From contig JAHDXW010000017.1 in assembly GCA_023383015.1 (NCBI GenBank), positions 1-64,000 on the forward strand: a stretch of DNA of 64,000 nt, given 5' to 3'. This document shows positions 48,048 to 57,337 of this stretch, piece by piece. The notes under the pieces are model-generated. The model saw only the letters and a program-made list of their open reading frames with translations. It was not told the DNA's origin and searched no databases. The translations under genes were made by a program, and so were the position numbers. Numbering within the stretch: the stretch's first letter is position 1; each line of letters begins with the position of its first letter. Source of the stretch: Paracoccaceae bacterium (GTDB taxonomy: Bacteria > Pseudomonadota > Alphaproteobacteria > Rhodobacterales > Rhodobacteraceae).

Positions 48048-49605
48048 GCCTGCCTCCCCTGTCGAAGACCGCGAACAGCCCGAAGGCCAGTGCCAGCAGC
48101 AGCACCGCCGCCCCGCTCGCCGCCTCCATCCGGTAGGCGCCCATCAGCCGGAACAGCTCCAGCGGCAGCGTCGCCGCATCGCCGCCCGCAAACAGCACGA
48201 TCACGCCCAGGTCGCCGGCCGCGAAGGCGGCGGCCAGGCCGGTCGCGAAGCCCAGCGGCCGCCGCACCCTTGGCAGGATGACCAGCCGCAGCCGCGCCAG
48301 CCCGCCGATCCCGAGGCTCGTGGCCAGCCGGCCGTGGCCGGCCTCGGCCTCCGCCACGGCGGGCAGCAGCGCCCGCAGCGCGAAGGGCAGCGCCAGGGCG
48401 GCGTTGACGGCCGCCGTCACCGCCAGCGCCAGCGCCGCCGGATCGGCCAGCGGGAAGACGATCACGAACAGCCCCGTGCCCAGCACCATCGGCGACACCG
48501 CGATCGGCAGCATCCCCGCCGCCTCGGCCCAGCGCGCCCCGCCCCTTGCCCGTCCCGTGGCGATGGCCAGCGCAAGCACTGCCGTCAGCACCGCGGCCGC
48601 CACCGCCACCGCCGCCGAGCGCAGCGCAGCCGTCCAGACCTGCGGCGGCAGCCCGGCCAGATGCGGCAGCCCCGCCGCCAGCACCGCCGCCAGCGGGCCA
48701 AGGAGGAAGGCCGCCGCGGCCGCGATCACCAAGGCGTCCTGCACCCGCAGGAACACCCCGCCCGCGTCCCAGCGTCCGGCCGGCCGGTCCAGCCCCGCGC
48801 CGAAGCCCGCCGGCAGCGCCACCGCCCACACCAGCGCCAGCGCCGCCGCGCAGAGGCCGAGCTGCAGCGCCGCCAGCAGCGCCGCCCGCCCGAGGTCGAA
48901 GTCGAAGCGGAACGCCTGGTAGATCGCAAGCTCGAGCGTCGTCGCCCGCGGCCCGCCGCCGAGGATCAGCGCCACCGCGAAGCTCGACAGGCAGACCAGG
49001 AAGATCGTCGCAAGGGCCCCCGGCACCACCTCCCGCAGCATCGGCCGCTCGAGGTGGCGGGCCACCTCGGCCGGCCCGAAGCCCAGCGTCGCGGCCAGTC
49101 GGAAGCGCTCGGCCGGGATCGCCTGCCAGCCCTGCAGGATCAGCCGCGTCGCCAGCGGCAGGTTGAAGAACACATGGGCGATGACCACCCCGTGCGGGCC
49201 GTAGATCGACATCGGCCCGAGCCCCGCCGCCGCCAGCGCCGCGTTGACCGCGCCGCCGCGGCCGAACACCGCCAGCAGCGCCATCACCGCGATCACCGAC
49301 GGCAGCAGGAACGGCGCGCCGAGCAGCGTCACCAGGGCCGCGCGGCCGGCGAAGCGGCGGCGCGCCAGCGCCCGCGCCAGCGGCACCGCCAGCGCCACCG
49401 AGGCCGCCGCCGAGGCCGCCGCCTGCGCCAGGGTGAAGCGCAGCGCCGCCCCGTCGCCGGGCTGCAGCCCGGCGACGGCGCCCTGCGCCGCCAGCCCCAC
49501 CATGGCCAGCGGCCCCAGCACGAAGGCCGCCACCGCCGCCGCCGCCGCCCCGCCGGCCCGGCGGAAGCCCGCCGCGTCGCGCCCTGTCGCCGCCCCTGCC
49601 GCCAC
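48031..49605 (-). CDS. thiP: Thiamine ABC importer permease
   Basis: The 524-residue permease is a tandem of two MetI-type permease domains with about twelve helices. Each half has an EAA loop: EVARHLERPMLREVVPGALAT in the first, ATSLGIGGLARLRLVILPRV in the second. This double-domain form is standard for ThiP. The GTG at 49605 follows the thiB stop by 12 bp. It forms the pore of ThiBPQ. Confidence 0.93.
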   Translation of the reverse strand: MAAGAATGRDAAGFRRAGGAAAAAVAAFVLGPLAMVGLAAQGAVAGLQPGDGAALRFTLAQAAASAAASVALAVPLARALARRRFAGRAALVTLLGAPFLLPSVIAVMALLAVFGRGGAVNAALAAAGLGPMSIYGPHGVVIAHVFFNLPLATRLILQGWQAIPAERFRLAATLGFGPAEVARHLERPMLREVVPGALATIFLVCLSSFAVALILGGGPRATTLELAIYQAFRFDFDLGRAALLAALQLGLCAAALALVWAVALPAGFGAGLDRPAGRWDAGGVFLRVQDALVIAAAAAFLLGPLAAVLAAGLPHLAGLPPQVWTAALRSAAVAVAAAVLTAVLALAIATGRARGGARWAEAAGMLPIAVSPMVLGTGLFVIVFPLADPAALALAVTAAVNAALALPFALRALLPAVAEAEAGHGRLATSLGIGGLARLRLVILPRVRRPLGFATGLAAAFAAGDLGVIVLFAGGDAATLPLELFRLMGAYRMEAASGAAVLLLALAFGLFAVFDRGGRLGAAD

Positions 49606-49617
49606 CGGCCACGCCCC

Positions 49618-50613
49618 TCAGCGCGACAGCGCCGCGAGCCACTCCGCCAGTGCCGGATCGCGCATCGCCGCCGCCGCGTCGGGGGCCAGGAACAGCGCCG
49701 CCCCGGCCGCCGGCGGGGCGCCGAAGCCCTCGGGCAGCCCGCCGTCGGGCATCACCGCGGGATACATCCAGTTGGTGGTGGGGATCACCGCCTGCGCCTC
49801 GGGCCCGACCAGATAGGCCAGGAAGGCCTGCGCCAGGTCGGGGTTCGGCGCCCGGGCCAGCCTTGCGGCCACCTCCACCTGCATCAGATGGCCCTCGCGG
49901 AAGGGTGCGTAGGCCTTGCTGTCGTCGTCCTCGGCGATGCGGTGGTAGGCCGGCGAGGTGGTGTAGGACAGCACCATGTCCGCCTCGCCGTTCAGGAACA
50001 GCCCGTAGGCCTCCGACCAGCCCGGGGTCACCGTCACCACCCGCGGCGCCAGCCGCCGCCACATCTCGCCCGCGCCGTCGCCGTGCACGGACTTCACCCA
50101 CAGCAGCAGGCCCAGCCCCGGGGTCGAGGACCGCGGGTCCTGGATGATGATCCGCAGCTGCGAATCGGCCAGCTCGGCAAAGCCCTGCGGCGGCGCGGGC
50201 AGCAGCGTGCGGTCGTGGACGAAGGCGAACAGCCCCCAGTCGTAGGGCAGGAACAGCGGGTCGTCCCAGGCCACCGGCAGGTCCAGCGCCGCCGTCACCC
50301 CGTGCGGGGCGAAAAGCCCGGTCGCCGCCGCCGCCGCGGTCAGGTTGGTGTCGAGCCCGATCACCACATCGGCCGGCGAGCGCTCGCCCTCGAGCCTCAG
50401 CCGCGCCAGCAGCGCCGCCCCGTCGCCCATGCCGAGCATGTTCACGCTGCAGCCGCAGCCGGCCTCGAACCCGGCCCTGATGGCCGGCCCGGGGCCCCAT
50501 TCGGACACGAAGCTGTCATAGGCATAGACCGTCAGCACCGGGGTCTGGGCCTGCGCCATGCCGGCAAGCAGCAGTCCCGCGGCGATCGAGGCGACAGTCG
50601 GGGTCGGTCTCAT
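49618..50613 (-). CDS. thiB: Periplasmic thiamine-binding protein
   Basis: This 331-residue precursor has a signal peptide (about 1-22, ending AQAQ) and the type II binding-protein fold: LTVYAYDSFVSEWGPGPAI, ADVVIGLDTNL, PYDWGLFAFVHD, IIQDPRSSTPGLGLLLWVK and the C-lobe TNWMYPAV. It delivers thiamine, TMP or TPP to ThiPQ. The ATG at 50613 has TGGAGG six bases upstream. Expression should be repressed by TPP through the riboswitch in its leader. Confidence 0.95.
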   Translation of the reverse strand: MRPTPTVASIAAGLLLAGMAQAQTPVLTVYAYDSFVSEWGPGPAIRAGFEAGCGCSVNMLGMGDGAALLARLRLEGERSPADVVIGLDTNLTAAAAATGLFAPHGVTAALDLPVAWDDPLFLPYDWGLFAFVHDRTLLPAPPQGFAELADSQLRIIIQDPRSSTPGLGLLLWVKSVHGDGAGEMWRRLAPRVVTVTPGWSEAYGLFLNGEADMVLSYTTSPAYHRIAEDDDSKAYAPFREGHLMQVEVAARLARAPNPDLAQAFLAYLVGPEAQAVIPTTNWMYPAVMPDGGLPEGFGAPPAAGAALFLAPDAAAAMRDPALAEWLAALSR

Positions 50614-50663
50614 TGCGTCCTCCATGCGCGACGGGCGGGGTCAGGCTGGAGGCACTCCGGCAA

Positions 50664-50755
50664 CCTTCCCTCCGCCGGTCCTAACCGGGTCAGGTTCAAC
50701 GGGTTTGCCGATGTGCGGCATCTCAGCCCCCGCCTGGACGGAAGCACCCCGAGGT
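50664..50755 (-). promoter_or_regulatory. TPP riboswitch (THI element) of thiBPQ
   Basis: On the minus strand the leader contains the conserved THI-box segments in order: CGGGGTGC, GGGGCTGAGA (the GCUGAGA pyrimidine-sensor core), ACCCGTTGAACCTGA, CGGTTAGGACCGGCG and GGAGGGAAGG. It ends about 50 bases before the thiB start. CCTCCA (50652-50647) is complementary to the thiB Shine-Dalgarno TGGAGG (50624-50619), so TPP binding may expose or release that anti-SD strand to block translation. The pairing scheme is inference. Confidence 0.95.
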
Positions 50756-50814
50756 GGAAACCAGCATAGCCGCGCCGCCGCACCGCGCAAGTGGCGACGT
50801 TGCCGCGCCCCCCC

Positions 50815-52434
50815 TCAGACGTCGAGCGCGCCCTGCCGGCCGGCCTCCTCCTCGCGCGCGGCGCGGCGGAAGGTGTCGCCGCGGCGCAGGGGCAGGGCGA
50901 CGGCGCGGTCGCGCAGGCGCATCGCGTCCTCGACGGTGACGATCTGCAGCCGCGGCACGCCCCCCGCCACGCCCTCGGGCGCATGCTGGCCGGCCGCCGC
51001 GGCCTCGGTCCGCATGTCGCGCGTGGGGGGCGTCAGCGTCAGGAAGACGCCGATCGGCGCCCGTTCGCGCTCCATCACCCCCTTGAGGTCGCGGATCATC
51101 GCGACGCCGACATTCTCGCCCGCCTTGACGCTGACCACCGCATGGTCGGTCCTGCCGAAGTAGAGCCGCCCGTCGAGGCCGCGGTCGGCGCCCTTCTTGC
51201 CGAGGTTGCCCGGCTGGGCGCCGACCAGCGACAGCGCCCATTTCTCGAACTCGTGATACTTGCCGCGGGCGGCAAGGTCGCGGGCGCCGGCAAGGTCTTG
51301 CGGGACGCCGTGGACGGTGAAGGCGACGGCCGGGAAGGCATCGCGCAGCCGCTTCTCGATCAGGCCGATGGCAAGGTGGGTCACGTCGATCCCGATCCAG
51401 CGCCGCCCGAGCTTCTCGGCCGCATGGACGGTGGTGCCGCAGCCGCAGAAGGGGTCGAGCACGAGGTCGCCGGGGTTGGACGAGGCAGAGATGATGCGTT
51501 CGAGCAGGGCGACGGGTTTCTGGGTGGGGTAGCCGAGGCGTTCGGGACTTGTGCCGCCGATTAGGCCAATGTCCGTCCAGACGTCCTGAACAGGGGGGCC
51601 TAGCCTTTCATCAAGGTAATTCTTTAGGCGCAAGCGACCATCGGCTTTGCTCGGATAATGGAGACCATTCGCTTCGTCGATTTCTCGCATGCGTTCGGAG
51701 GTGTACTTCCAGCCATTTGGCGGTGGCGCGTAAGTTATTCCGTTCTTGGCGGTAAATGGATAAGTCAAGTTTGGGCGAGGCGACGGACTCGAAAGGTTCT
51801 GTTCGGCCCAGCGACGCCCATCAGGGTCCGAGAATCGAAAGCGTTCCTCAACGTATGTTTGCGAATATGACCCGTGTTGCTTCGTGAAGGTGAACTTCGG
51901 CGTCTTTGAAAAAAAGAGTATTACGTCGTGGACTCGTCCAAAGGTTTTCGAGTCATTGTGAGAGCCGTATCTTTGCCAAACGATCTCATTTATGAACTGC
52001 TTCTTCCCAAACACCGCATCCAGCAGAATCTTCAGATAATGGCTCGCCGTCGGGTCGCAGTGCAGATAGAGGCTCCCGGTCGGCTTCAGCACCCGGTGCA
52101 GCTCGATCAGCCGCACCGCCATCATGGCGAGGTAGGCCATCATGTCGTTCTCGCCCAGAAAGCCGCGCATCGCCCGCAGCATCCCGGCCGCATCGGCGTT
52201 GGCCGAGCGCAGCACGTCGCCATAGGCAGCTTCCGCCGAATCGTTCCAGTGCCAGGTGTCGTCGAAGGCCTCGATCTGGGCCGCGCTGCTTTCGCCCGAG
52301 GGGGCGCGGAACAGCACGTTGTAGCTGGCGTTCGAGTTGAACGGCGGGTCGAGGTAGACGAGGTCCACGCTCGCCTCCGCGATGCTGTCGCGCAGCACCG
52401 CGAGGTTGTCGCCGTAGTAGAGGTGGTTCGCCAT
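50815..52434 (-). CDS. Adenine/cytosine-N4 DNA methyltransferase with C-terminal Mrr-like nuclease domain
   Basis: This 539-residue protein is a beta-class amino-methyltransferase: catalytic motif IV DPPF (29-32, in [13 protein letters not shown]) comes before the SAM-binding motif [10 protein letters not shown] (327-335), with GYPTQKP between. Residues about 136-300 form the target-recognition region. Residues 391-480 look like an Mrr-type restriction nuclease domain: [26 protein letters not shown] (Asp421), VVSVKAG (Lys437), [14 protein letters not shown]. The pattern D-G ... S-V-K would be a PD-(D/E)xK site. The target-recognition DNA (about 51545-52040) is much richer in A+T than either flank. 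No separate endonuclease is adjacent. It could be a solitary regulatory methylase or a one-gene restriction-modification enzyme. Confidence 0.85.
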   Translation of the reverse strand: MANHLYYGDNLAVLRDSIAEASVDLVYLDPPFNSNASYNVLFRAPSGESSAAQIEAFDDTWHWNDSAEAAYGDVLRSANADAAGMLRAMRGFLGENDMMAYLAMMAVRLIELHRVLKPTGSLYLHCDPTASHYLKILLDAVFGKKQFINEIVWQRYGSHNDSKTFGRVHDVILFFSKTPKFTFTKQHGSYSQTYVEERFRFSDPDGRRWAEQNLSSPSPRPNLTYPFTAKNGITYAPPPNGWKYTSERMREIDEANGLHYPSKADGRLRLKNYLDERLGPPVQDVWTDIGLIGGTSPERLGYPTQKPVALLERIISASSNPGDLVLDPFCGCGTTVHAAEKLGRRWIGIDVTHLAIGLIEKRLRDAFPAVAFTVHGVPQDLAGARDLAARGKYHEFEKWALSLVGAQPGNLGKKGADRGLDGRLYFGRTDHAVVSVKAGENVGVAMIRDLKGVMERERAPIGVFLTLTPPTRDMRTEAAAAGQHAPEGVAGGVPRLQIVTVEDAMRLRDRAVALPLRRGDTFRRAAREEEAGRQGALDV

Positions 52435-52708
52435 CGCCCCCCCGCTGTCGCACGACGAAGGTTAACCCGGGGTTGACGGCGCCGGCAACGGCAACGGGCG
52501 GCGGCGCGGGACGGGATGCGGGAGGGGGGTGCGGGAGAGGGCGCGGGACGGCATGCCGGACCGGTTGACAAACCCTTGACGCCACCGCCCATGCCATTGG
52601 AATTGCAGGGCCTGCACCATGTCCCTTGCATGGGACTGGCGGCCGGGCCTTGAGCGGCGGCGCCGGAAGTGCGATGGGGGCCCCAGACCCAGCCAAGGCC
52701 CGCCCCCG

Positions 52709-53815
52709 ATGTCGCTCAACAGCTTCGGCCATCTCTTCCGCGTCACCACCTGGGGCGAGAGCCACGGTCCCGCGATCGGCGCGGTGGTCGACGGCTGCCC
52801 GCCCGGGGTGGCGCTGTCGGAGGCCGGCATCCAGCCCTGGCTGGACCGCCGCCGCCCCGGCCAGAACCGCTTCACCACCCAGCGGCAGGAGCCCGACACG
52901 GTCGAGATCCTCTCGGGCACCTACGAGGGGCGCACCACCGGCACGCCGATCCAGCTGATGATCCGCAACCTCGACCAGCGGTCGAAGGATTACGCCGCCA
53001 TCGCCGACCGCTTCCGCCCCGGCCACGCCGACCTGACCTACCATCTGAAGTACGGGCTGCGCGACCCCCGCGGCGGCGGCCGCTCCTCGGCCCGCGAGAC
53101 GGCCGCGCGGGTGGCCGCCGGCGGGGTGGCGCGGGCGGTGCTGGCCGCGCTCGTCCCCGGCCTCGCGATCCGCGGCTGCATGGTGCAGATGGGGGCCGAC
53201 GCGATCGACCGCGCCGCCTTCGATGCCGCCGAGATCGACCGCAACCCCTTCTGGTGCCCTGATTCCGCCGCCGCCCGGCGGTGGGGGGGCCGGCTTGACG
53301 CGATCCGCAAGGCCGGCGACTCCGTCGGCGCGGTGGTCGAGGTCGAGGCCACCGGCGTCCCCCCCGGCCTCGGCGCGCCCGTCTACGCCAAGCTCGACGC
53401 CGACCTCGCGCAGGCGATGATGTCGATCAACGCCGTGAAGGCGGTGGAGATCGGCGCCGGCATGGCCGCCGCGGCGCTGACCGGCTCGACCAACGCCGAC
53501 GAGATGCGGATGGGTCCGGCGGGGCCGGAGTTCCTGTCCAACAACGCCGGCGGCATCCTCGGGGGCATCTCCACCGGCCAGCCGGTGGTGGTGCGCTTCG
53601 CGGTCAAGCCGACTTCCTCGATCCTCACCCCGCGGCAGGGGCTGACGGCGGCGGGCGAGGAGGTGCAGATCGCCACCCGCGGCCGCCACGACCCCTGCGT
53701 CGGCATCCGCGCCGTGCCGGTGGGCGAAGCAATGATGGCCTGCGTGCTGCTCGACCAGCTGCTGATGCACCGCGGCCAGACCGGCGGCGGCGTGCCCGGC
53801 AGGATCGGCGGCTGA
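52709..53815 (+). CDS. aroC: Chorismate synthase
   Basis: AroC makes chorismate from EPSP with reduced FMN. The 368-residue protein has all three family signatures: [18 protein letters not shown] near the N-terminus, [19 protein letters not shown] in the middle, and [17 protein letters not shown] near the C-terminus. The ATG at 52709 begins [20 protein letters not shown], the normal N-terminus; a frame open to 52619 adds 30 residues without family features. The 274 bp upstream are shared with the divergent methyltransferase gene. Confidence 0.98.
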   Translation: MSLNSFGHLFRVTTWGESHGPAIGAVVDGCPPGVALSEAGIQPWLDRRRPGQNRFTTQRQEPDTVEILSGTYEGRTTGTPIQLMIRNLDQRSKDYAAIADRFRPGHADLTYHLKYGLRDPRGGGRSSARETAARVAAGGVARAVLAALVPGLAIRGCMVQMGADAIDRAAFDAAEIDRNPFWCPDSAAARRWGGRLDAIRKAGDSVGAVVEVEATGVPPGLGAPVYAKLDADLAQAMMSINAVKAVEIGAGMAAAALTGSTNADEMRMGPAGPEFLSNNAGGILGGISTGQPVVVRFAVKPTSSILTPRQGLTAAGEEVQIATRGRHDPCVGIRAVPVGEAMMACVLLDQLLMHRGQTGGGVPGRIGG

Positions 53816-53830
53816 GCGGAACTCAGCCGG
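53810..53830. terminator. Hairpin between convergent aroC and thioredoxin genes
   Basis: CGGCTGAG (53810-53817) and CTCAGCCG (53823-53830) form an 8-bp stem with a 5-base loop that contains the aroC stop and reaches into the stop of the opposite gene. It is a short, compact candidate bidirectional terminator. Confidence 0.45.
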
Positions 53831-54239
53831 CGCCGGCCGCTGCCAGCGCGGTGTCGAGCAGGCCGCGGATCGCCCCGCGGTCGGTCACCGCCACCAGCCG
53901 GCCGAGCTCGCGCCCGCCCTTCAGCGCGACGAGGGTCGACCGGCCGGGAACCGCTAGCCCCCGGGCCAGCGCCGAGCCGGCATGGATGTCCCAGTCGACG
54001 TCGACGAAGGCGATCGCGGCGTCATAGGCGGGGTTCTCGGCCCGCAGGGCCGTGATGGCGCGGCCCTGCGCCCGGCAGGTGGTGCACCAGGTGGTGTAGA
54101 AGTCGACGAACACCGTCCGCCCCTCGCCCAGCAGACGCTCGACGAGGCCGGGGCTGTAGGGCGTGCCGCCCGCCGCCCGCGCCATCGGCGGGGCAAGGGT
54201 GACGGCGGCGGAAAGCAGCAGGAAATCGCGGCGCAGCAT
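53823..54239 (-). CDS. Exported thioredoxin-like protein
   Basis: This 138-residue precursor has a signal sequence (MLRRDFLLLSAAVTLAPPMARA) and a thioredoxin fold with active site WCTTC (Cys52, Cys55) in VFVDFYTTWCTTCRAQGRAI and the cis-Pro region LAVPGRSTLVALKGG. It lies 19 bp after the ccdA-like gene on the same strand. I infer a CcdA-driven reducing relay in the periplasm, in which CcdA passes cytoplasmic electrons to this thioredoxin. It resembles the C-terminal domain of DsbD. Its target (cytochrome c maturation or general repair) is not shown. Confidence 0.85.
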   Translation of the reverse strand: MLRRDFLLLSAAVTLAPPMARAAGGTPYSPGLVERLLGEGRTVFVDFYTTWCTTCRAQGRAITALRAENPAYDAAIAFVDVDWDIHAGSALARGLAVPGRSTLVALKGGRELGRLVAVTDRGAIRGLLDTALAAAGAG

Positions 54240-54258
54240 CGGCAGGGCTCCCGTTGGA

Positions 54259-54972
54259 TCAGATGGAGACGGACAGGTCGATCAGCCAGCCCGGCATGCG
54301 GTCGAGCAGCCAGGCCTCGGCGAGGTGGTGGAGGCGGAAGGCGAGGGCGAGGCCGGTGGCAAGGAAGACGGCGCCGAGGATCGGCCGGGCCCGCAGCGCC
54401 AGCACCTGCATGGCGTGGCGGTGGCGGGCGAGGGCCGCCCGGGCGCCGAAGGCGAGCGCGAGCATCACCGTCGCCACCCCGAGCGCGAACGCGGCCAACA
54501 CCGCGCCGGCGGCGGCCAGGCTGCCGCCGGCGGCGGCAAGACCGATCGCCCCGCCCAGCGTCGGGCCGACGCAGGGCGACCAGACCGCCCCGAGCAGCGC
54601 GCCGCCGAGGAACTGGCCGGAAAGCCCGCCGCGGTCGACCCCCTCGAGGCGGGCATCGGCGCGTGCCGCGAACCCGCCCGTGGCGGCAGCGAAGCGGGCG
54701 GCGGCGGCGGGCAGGAGCAGGACGAGACCGAAGCCCGCCATCAGCACCGCCCCTGCCTGCGCCACCGTCCCGGCCGTCAGCCCCAGCGCGGGGCCGGCCG
54801 CGGCAACGGCAAGGCCGAGGGCGACGAAGGCCACTCCCATGCCGGCGGCAAGCGCCACCGGTCCCGCCCGGCCGGCCTCCAGCGCCGCGGCGAGCACGAT
54901 CGGCAGGATCGGCAGGATGCAGGGGTTGAGGAGCGTCAGCAGCCCCGCCCCGTAGCCCAGAACCAACTCCAT
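54259..54972 (-). CDS. CcdA/DsbD-type transmembrane electron-transfer protein
   Basis: This 237-residue membrane protein of six helices has two internal repeats, each with a Pro-Cys pair: LLTLLNPCILPILPIVLAAA and AVWSPCVGPTLGGAIGLAA. These Cys residues shuttle reducing equivalents from cytoplasmic thioredoxin to periplasmic partners. It resembles CcdA, used in cytochrome c maturation. It is transcribed just before the exported thioredoxin gene; the bc1 operon about 7 kb away would be one client system. Confidence 0.88.
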   Translation of the reverse strand: MELVLGYGAGLLTLLNPCILPILPIVLAAALEAGRAGPVALAAGMGVAFVALGLAVAAAGPALGLTAGTVAQAGAVLMAGFGLVLLLPAAAARFAAATGGFAARADARLEGVDRGGLSGQFLGGALLGAVWSPCVGPTLGGAIGLAAAGGSLAAAGAVLAAFALGVATVMLALAFGARAALARHRHAMQVLALRARPILGAVFLATGLALAFRLHHLAEAWLLDRMPGWLIDLSVSI

Positions 54973-55054
54973 CGCGCGCGCGCCCCCGCCCTGCCTGCAG
55001 CCGACCCTACGCCGGACGGGGCGGGCCCGTTTCGCGGCGCCGCCGCGCCGGCGG

Positions 55055-55942
55055 TCACGACCGCGCGAGCCGGCCGGCCGGGGCGGCGCGGGCGCGCTGG
55101 ACGGCGAGGATGGCGGCCATGATGACGGCCACGCCGAGGACGTCGACCGGCCCCAGCGCCTCGTCGAGCACCACCGCGGCGACGGCGATGCCGAAGAAAG
55201 GGTTGAGGAAGTGGAAGGTCGCGGCCCGAACGGCGCCGATCCGCTGGACCAGCGCGAACCAGACCCAGGTGGCGAGCAGGCCGGGAACGAGGGTGGTGTA
55301 GAGGAAGGCGGCCACGAGCGAGGGGGTCCAGCGCACCGACAGGGGTTCGAACAGCACGGCGGCGAGGCCCGTGCAGGCCGCCCCCACGAGCATCTGCAGG
55401 CCGACGATCATCAGGAGGTTGCCGCCCGAGGAGGCGTTGCGGACCGCGAGGGTGGCCACCGTCAGGGCGACGGCGGCGCCGAAGCAGAGCGCGACGCCGG
55501 CCGGATCGACCCCGCCGCTGAGGCGCGCCCACATGATCAGGGTGACGCCGCCGAAGCCTGCCGCCAGCCCGGCGAGCGCCCGCCCCGGCAGGCGCTCGCC
55601 GAACACCGCCCAGCCGGCGAAGGCGACGAGCAGCGGCAGCGAGGAGGCGACGATCGCGGCGACCCCGGCCTCCACCGTCTGCATGGCGAGGAAGTTCATG
55701 CCGAGATAGAGGCCGTTCTGGCAGACCCCGAACAGAATCGTGGCCCGCCACTGCGGCCCGGTGAGGCGCCAGTCCTGGCCAACCGCCCGGGCGATGCCGA
55801 CCCCGAGCAGCCCGGAGACGAGGAAGCGCAGCGCGAGGGAAGCGAGGGGCGAGGCGTCGGCGACGATGATCCGGGCCGAGGTGAAGGCCGAGGACCACAT
55901 CAGGGCGAAGGCGATGCCCATCACGATCGCGCGGAAATCCAT
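55055..55942 (-). CDS. EamA/DMT-family transporter
   Basis: This 295-residue inner-membrane protein has ten hydrophobic helices in two EamA repeats (MGIAFALMWSSAFTSARIIV and PAGVALCFGAAVALTVATLAV begin them). The family exports or imports amino acids, nucleosides and other small metabolites; the substrate is unknown. I chose the ATG at 55942 (MDFRAIVMG) with GGCAGGGA upstream over 55990, which adds 16 unlikely residues. The 297 bp to the divergent sigma-54 activator gene contain no other gene and one less GC-rich patch near 56050-56095. Confidence 0.88.
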   Translation of the reverse strand: MDFRAIVMGIAFALMWSSAFTSARIIVADASPLASLALRFLVSGLLGVGIARAVGQDWRLTGPQWRATILFGVCQNGLYLGMNFLAMQTVEAGVAAIVASSLPLLVAFAGWAVFGERLPGRALAGLAAGFGGVTLIMWARLSGGVDPAGVALCFGAAVALTVATLAVRNASSGGNLLMIVGLQMLVGAACTGLAAVLFEPLSVRWTPSLVAAFLYTTLVPGLLATWVWFALVQRIGAVRAATFHFLNPFFGIAVAAVVLDEALGPVDVLGVAVIMAAILAVQRARAAPAGRLARS

Positions 55943-56239
55943 TCCCTGCCCCCCGGCCGCCGCCCGGGCCCCCTTAGCCCGATCAACCACGGGCTTCCAG
56001 TGGCTGCGCGACGGCGGGGCGTCCCATGCGCAAGGCAGATGCCGCCGGCAATGAAATCAGATCGATCGGATACGCCTTTCACGAATCGTCAACCCCTTCG
56101 GCGGCCGCGGGAGGGCCCCTGGCGACCGGGCGGGCAGCAAGGGCCGGCAGCCGGCGACGGCGACGGCGGGAGGGGGTTGGCGGCGGGGCGCCGGGCGGGG
56201 CAGACTGCATGCGGCCGCGCCCAGTGTCCGGAGGTTGCC

Positions 56240-57322
56240 ATGAAGGCCAGAGCCGTCCCCGACGCGACTGCCGGCCGGCCCGCGCAGGCCGGCGGCGCGG
56301 GCGGGGGGCAGGAGGGCGCGCCCGGCGGGCTGATCGGGCGGCATGCCTCCATCGCCAACCTGCGCCGGCTGATCGAGCGGATCGGCCGCAGCCCGGCGCG
56401 GACGGTGATGATCTATGGCGAGACCGGCACCGGCAAGAGTTTCGTCAGCCGGATGCTGCATGATCTGTCGGGCCGCGCCGCGGGCCGGTTCGTCGACGTC
56501 AACTGCGCCGCCATCCCGCCGACGCTGATCGAATCGGAGCTGTTCGGCCACACCCGGGGGGCGTTCACCGGGGCCAGCGCCGACAAGATGGGCCTGGTCG
56601 AGGCCGCGCACCGCGGCACGCTGTTCCTGGACGAGATCTCGGAGCTCGACCTGACCGTGCAGGCCAAGCTTCTGACGCTGCTCGACAGCCTGCGCCTGCG
56701 GCGGGTGGGCGGGGTGGAGAACATCGCCGTCGACCTGCGGCTGGTGGCGGCGACCAACCGGATGCTGCTGACCGAGGTGGCGCAGCGCCGCTTCCGCGAG
56801 GACCTGTTCTACCGGCTGCAGCTGGTCTTCATCCACATCCCGCCGTTGCGCGACCGCGGCGATGACGTGCAGCTTCTGGCAGACCACTATCTCGCGGCCT
56901 TCGCGGCGAGCTACCGCACCGCGCCCAAGACGCTGGACCCCAGGGTGCGCGAGGTGTTCGCACGCTACCGCTGGCCGGGCAACGTGCGCGAACTCGCCCA
57001 TCTGGTGGAGCGGTTCTACATCCTTTCGGACGCCCCGCGGGTGATGCCCGAGGACCTGCCGCAGCGGATGACCGATCCGGGCTTCTGGTCGGCGCTGGGG
57101 CTCGACCCTGACGGCAACCTGCCCGCCCTTGCGTCGGAGGGCGGGGAGGGGGGGCCGGCGGGGCTGGAGGATGCGACGCGGGCATTCCAGCGGCGCTTCA
57201 TCGCGGCGGCACTGCGGGAGTGCGACGGCAACCTCGCCCGGGCGGCGGCGCGGCTGGGCGTGAGCCGACATGCGCTGCGCTACCGGCTGATGGCGCTGGG
57301 GATGGCGCGGCAGCCGGGCTGA
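56240..57322 (+). CDS. Sigma-54-dependent transcriptional activator without receiver domain
   Basis: This 360-residue enhancer-binding protein has only a 30-residue Gly/Ala-rich leader before the AAA+ domain: Walker A GETGTGKS (60-67), the sigma-54 contact loop GAFTGA (107-112), Walker B TLFLDEIS (127-134) and the arginine-finger region REDLFYRL. A Fis-type HTH closes it (about 316-352, GNLARAAARLGVSRHALRYRL). No sensory, receiver, GAF or PAS domain is present (PspF-like layout), so it is either constitutive or controlled by a partner. The ATG at 56240 has GGAGG upstream. It lies just before two palindromes and a perfect sigma-54 promoter, its likely target. Confidence 0.93.
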   Translation: MKARAVPDATAGRPAQAGGAGGGQEGAPGGLIGRHASIANLRRLIERIGRSPARTVMIYGETGTGKSFVSRMLHDLSGRAAGRFVDVNCAAIPPTLIESELFGHTRGAFTGASADKMGLVEAAHRGTLFLDEISELDLTVQAKLLTLLDSLRLRRVGGVENIAVDLRLVAATNRMLLTEVAQRRFREDLFYRLQLVFIHIPPLRDRGDDVQLLADHYLAAFAASYRTAPKTLDPRVREVFARYRWPGNVRELAHLVERFYILSDAPRVMPEDLPQRMTDPGFWSALGLDPDGNLPALASEGGEGGPAGLEDATRAFQRRFIAAALRECDGNLARAAARLGVSRHALRYRLMALGMARQPG

Positions 57323-57337
57323 GCGGGTCGCGGCGGC

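Noticed and set aside
47464..50769. An 1101-codon open frame on the plus strand opposite thiQ, thiP and thiB
   Set aside because: It is a low-complexity Arg/Pro/Gln-rich translation that runs antisense through three recognisable genes and the TPP riboswitch.
52565..52600. TTGACA and TTGACG upstream of aroC as -35 elements
   Set aside because: Neither has an acceptable -10 hexamer at 16-18 bp, so I do not call a promoter.
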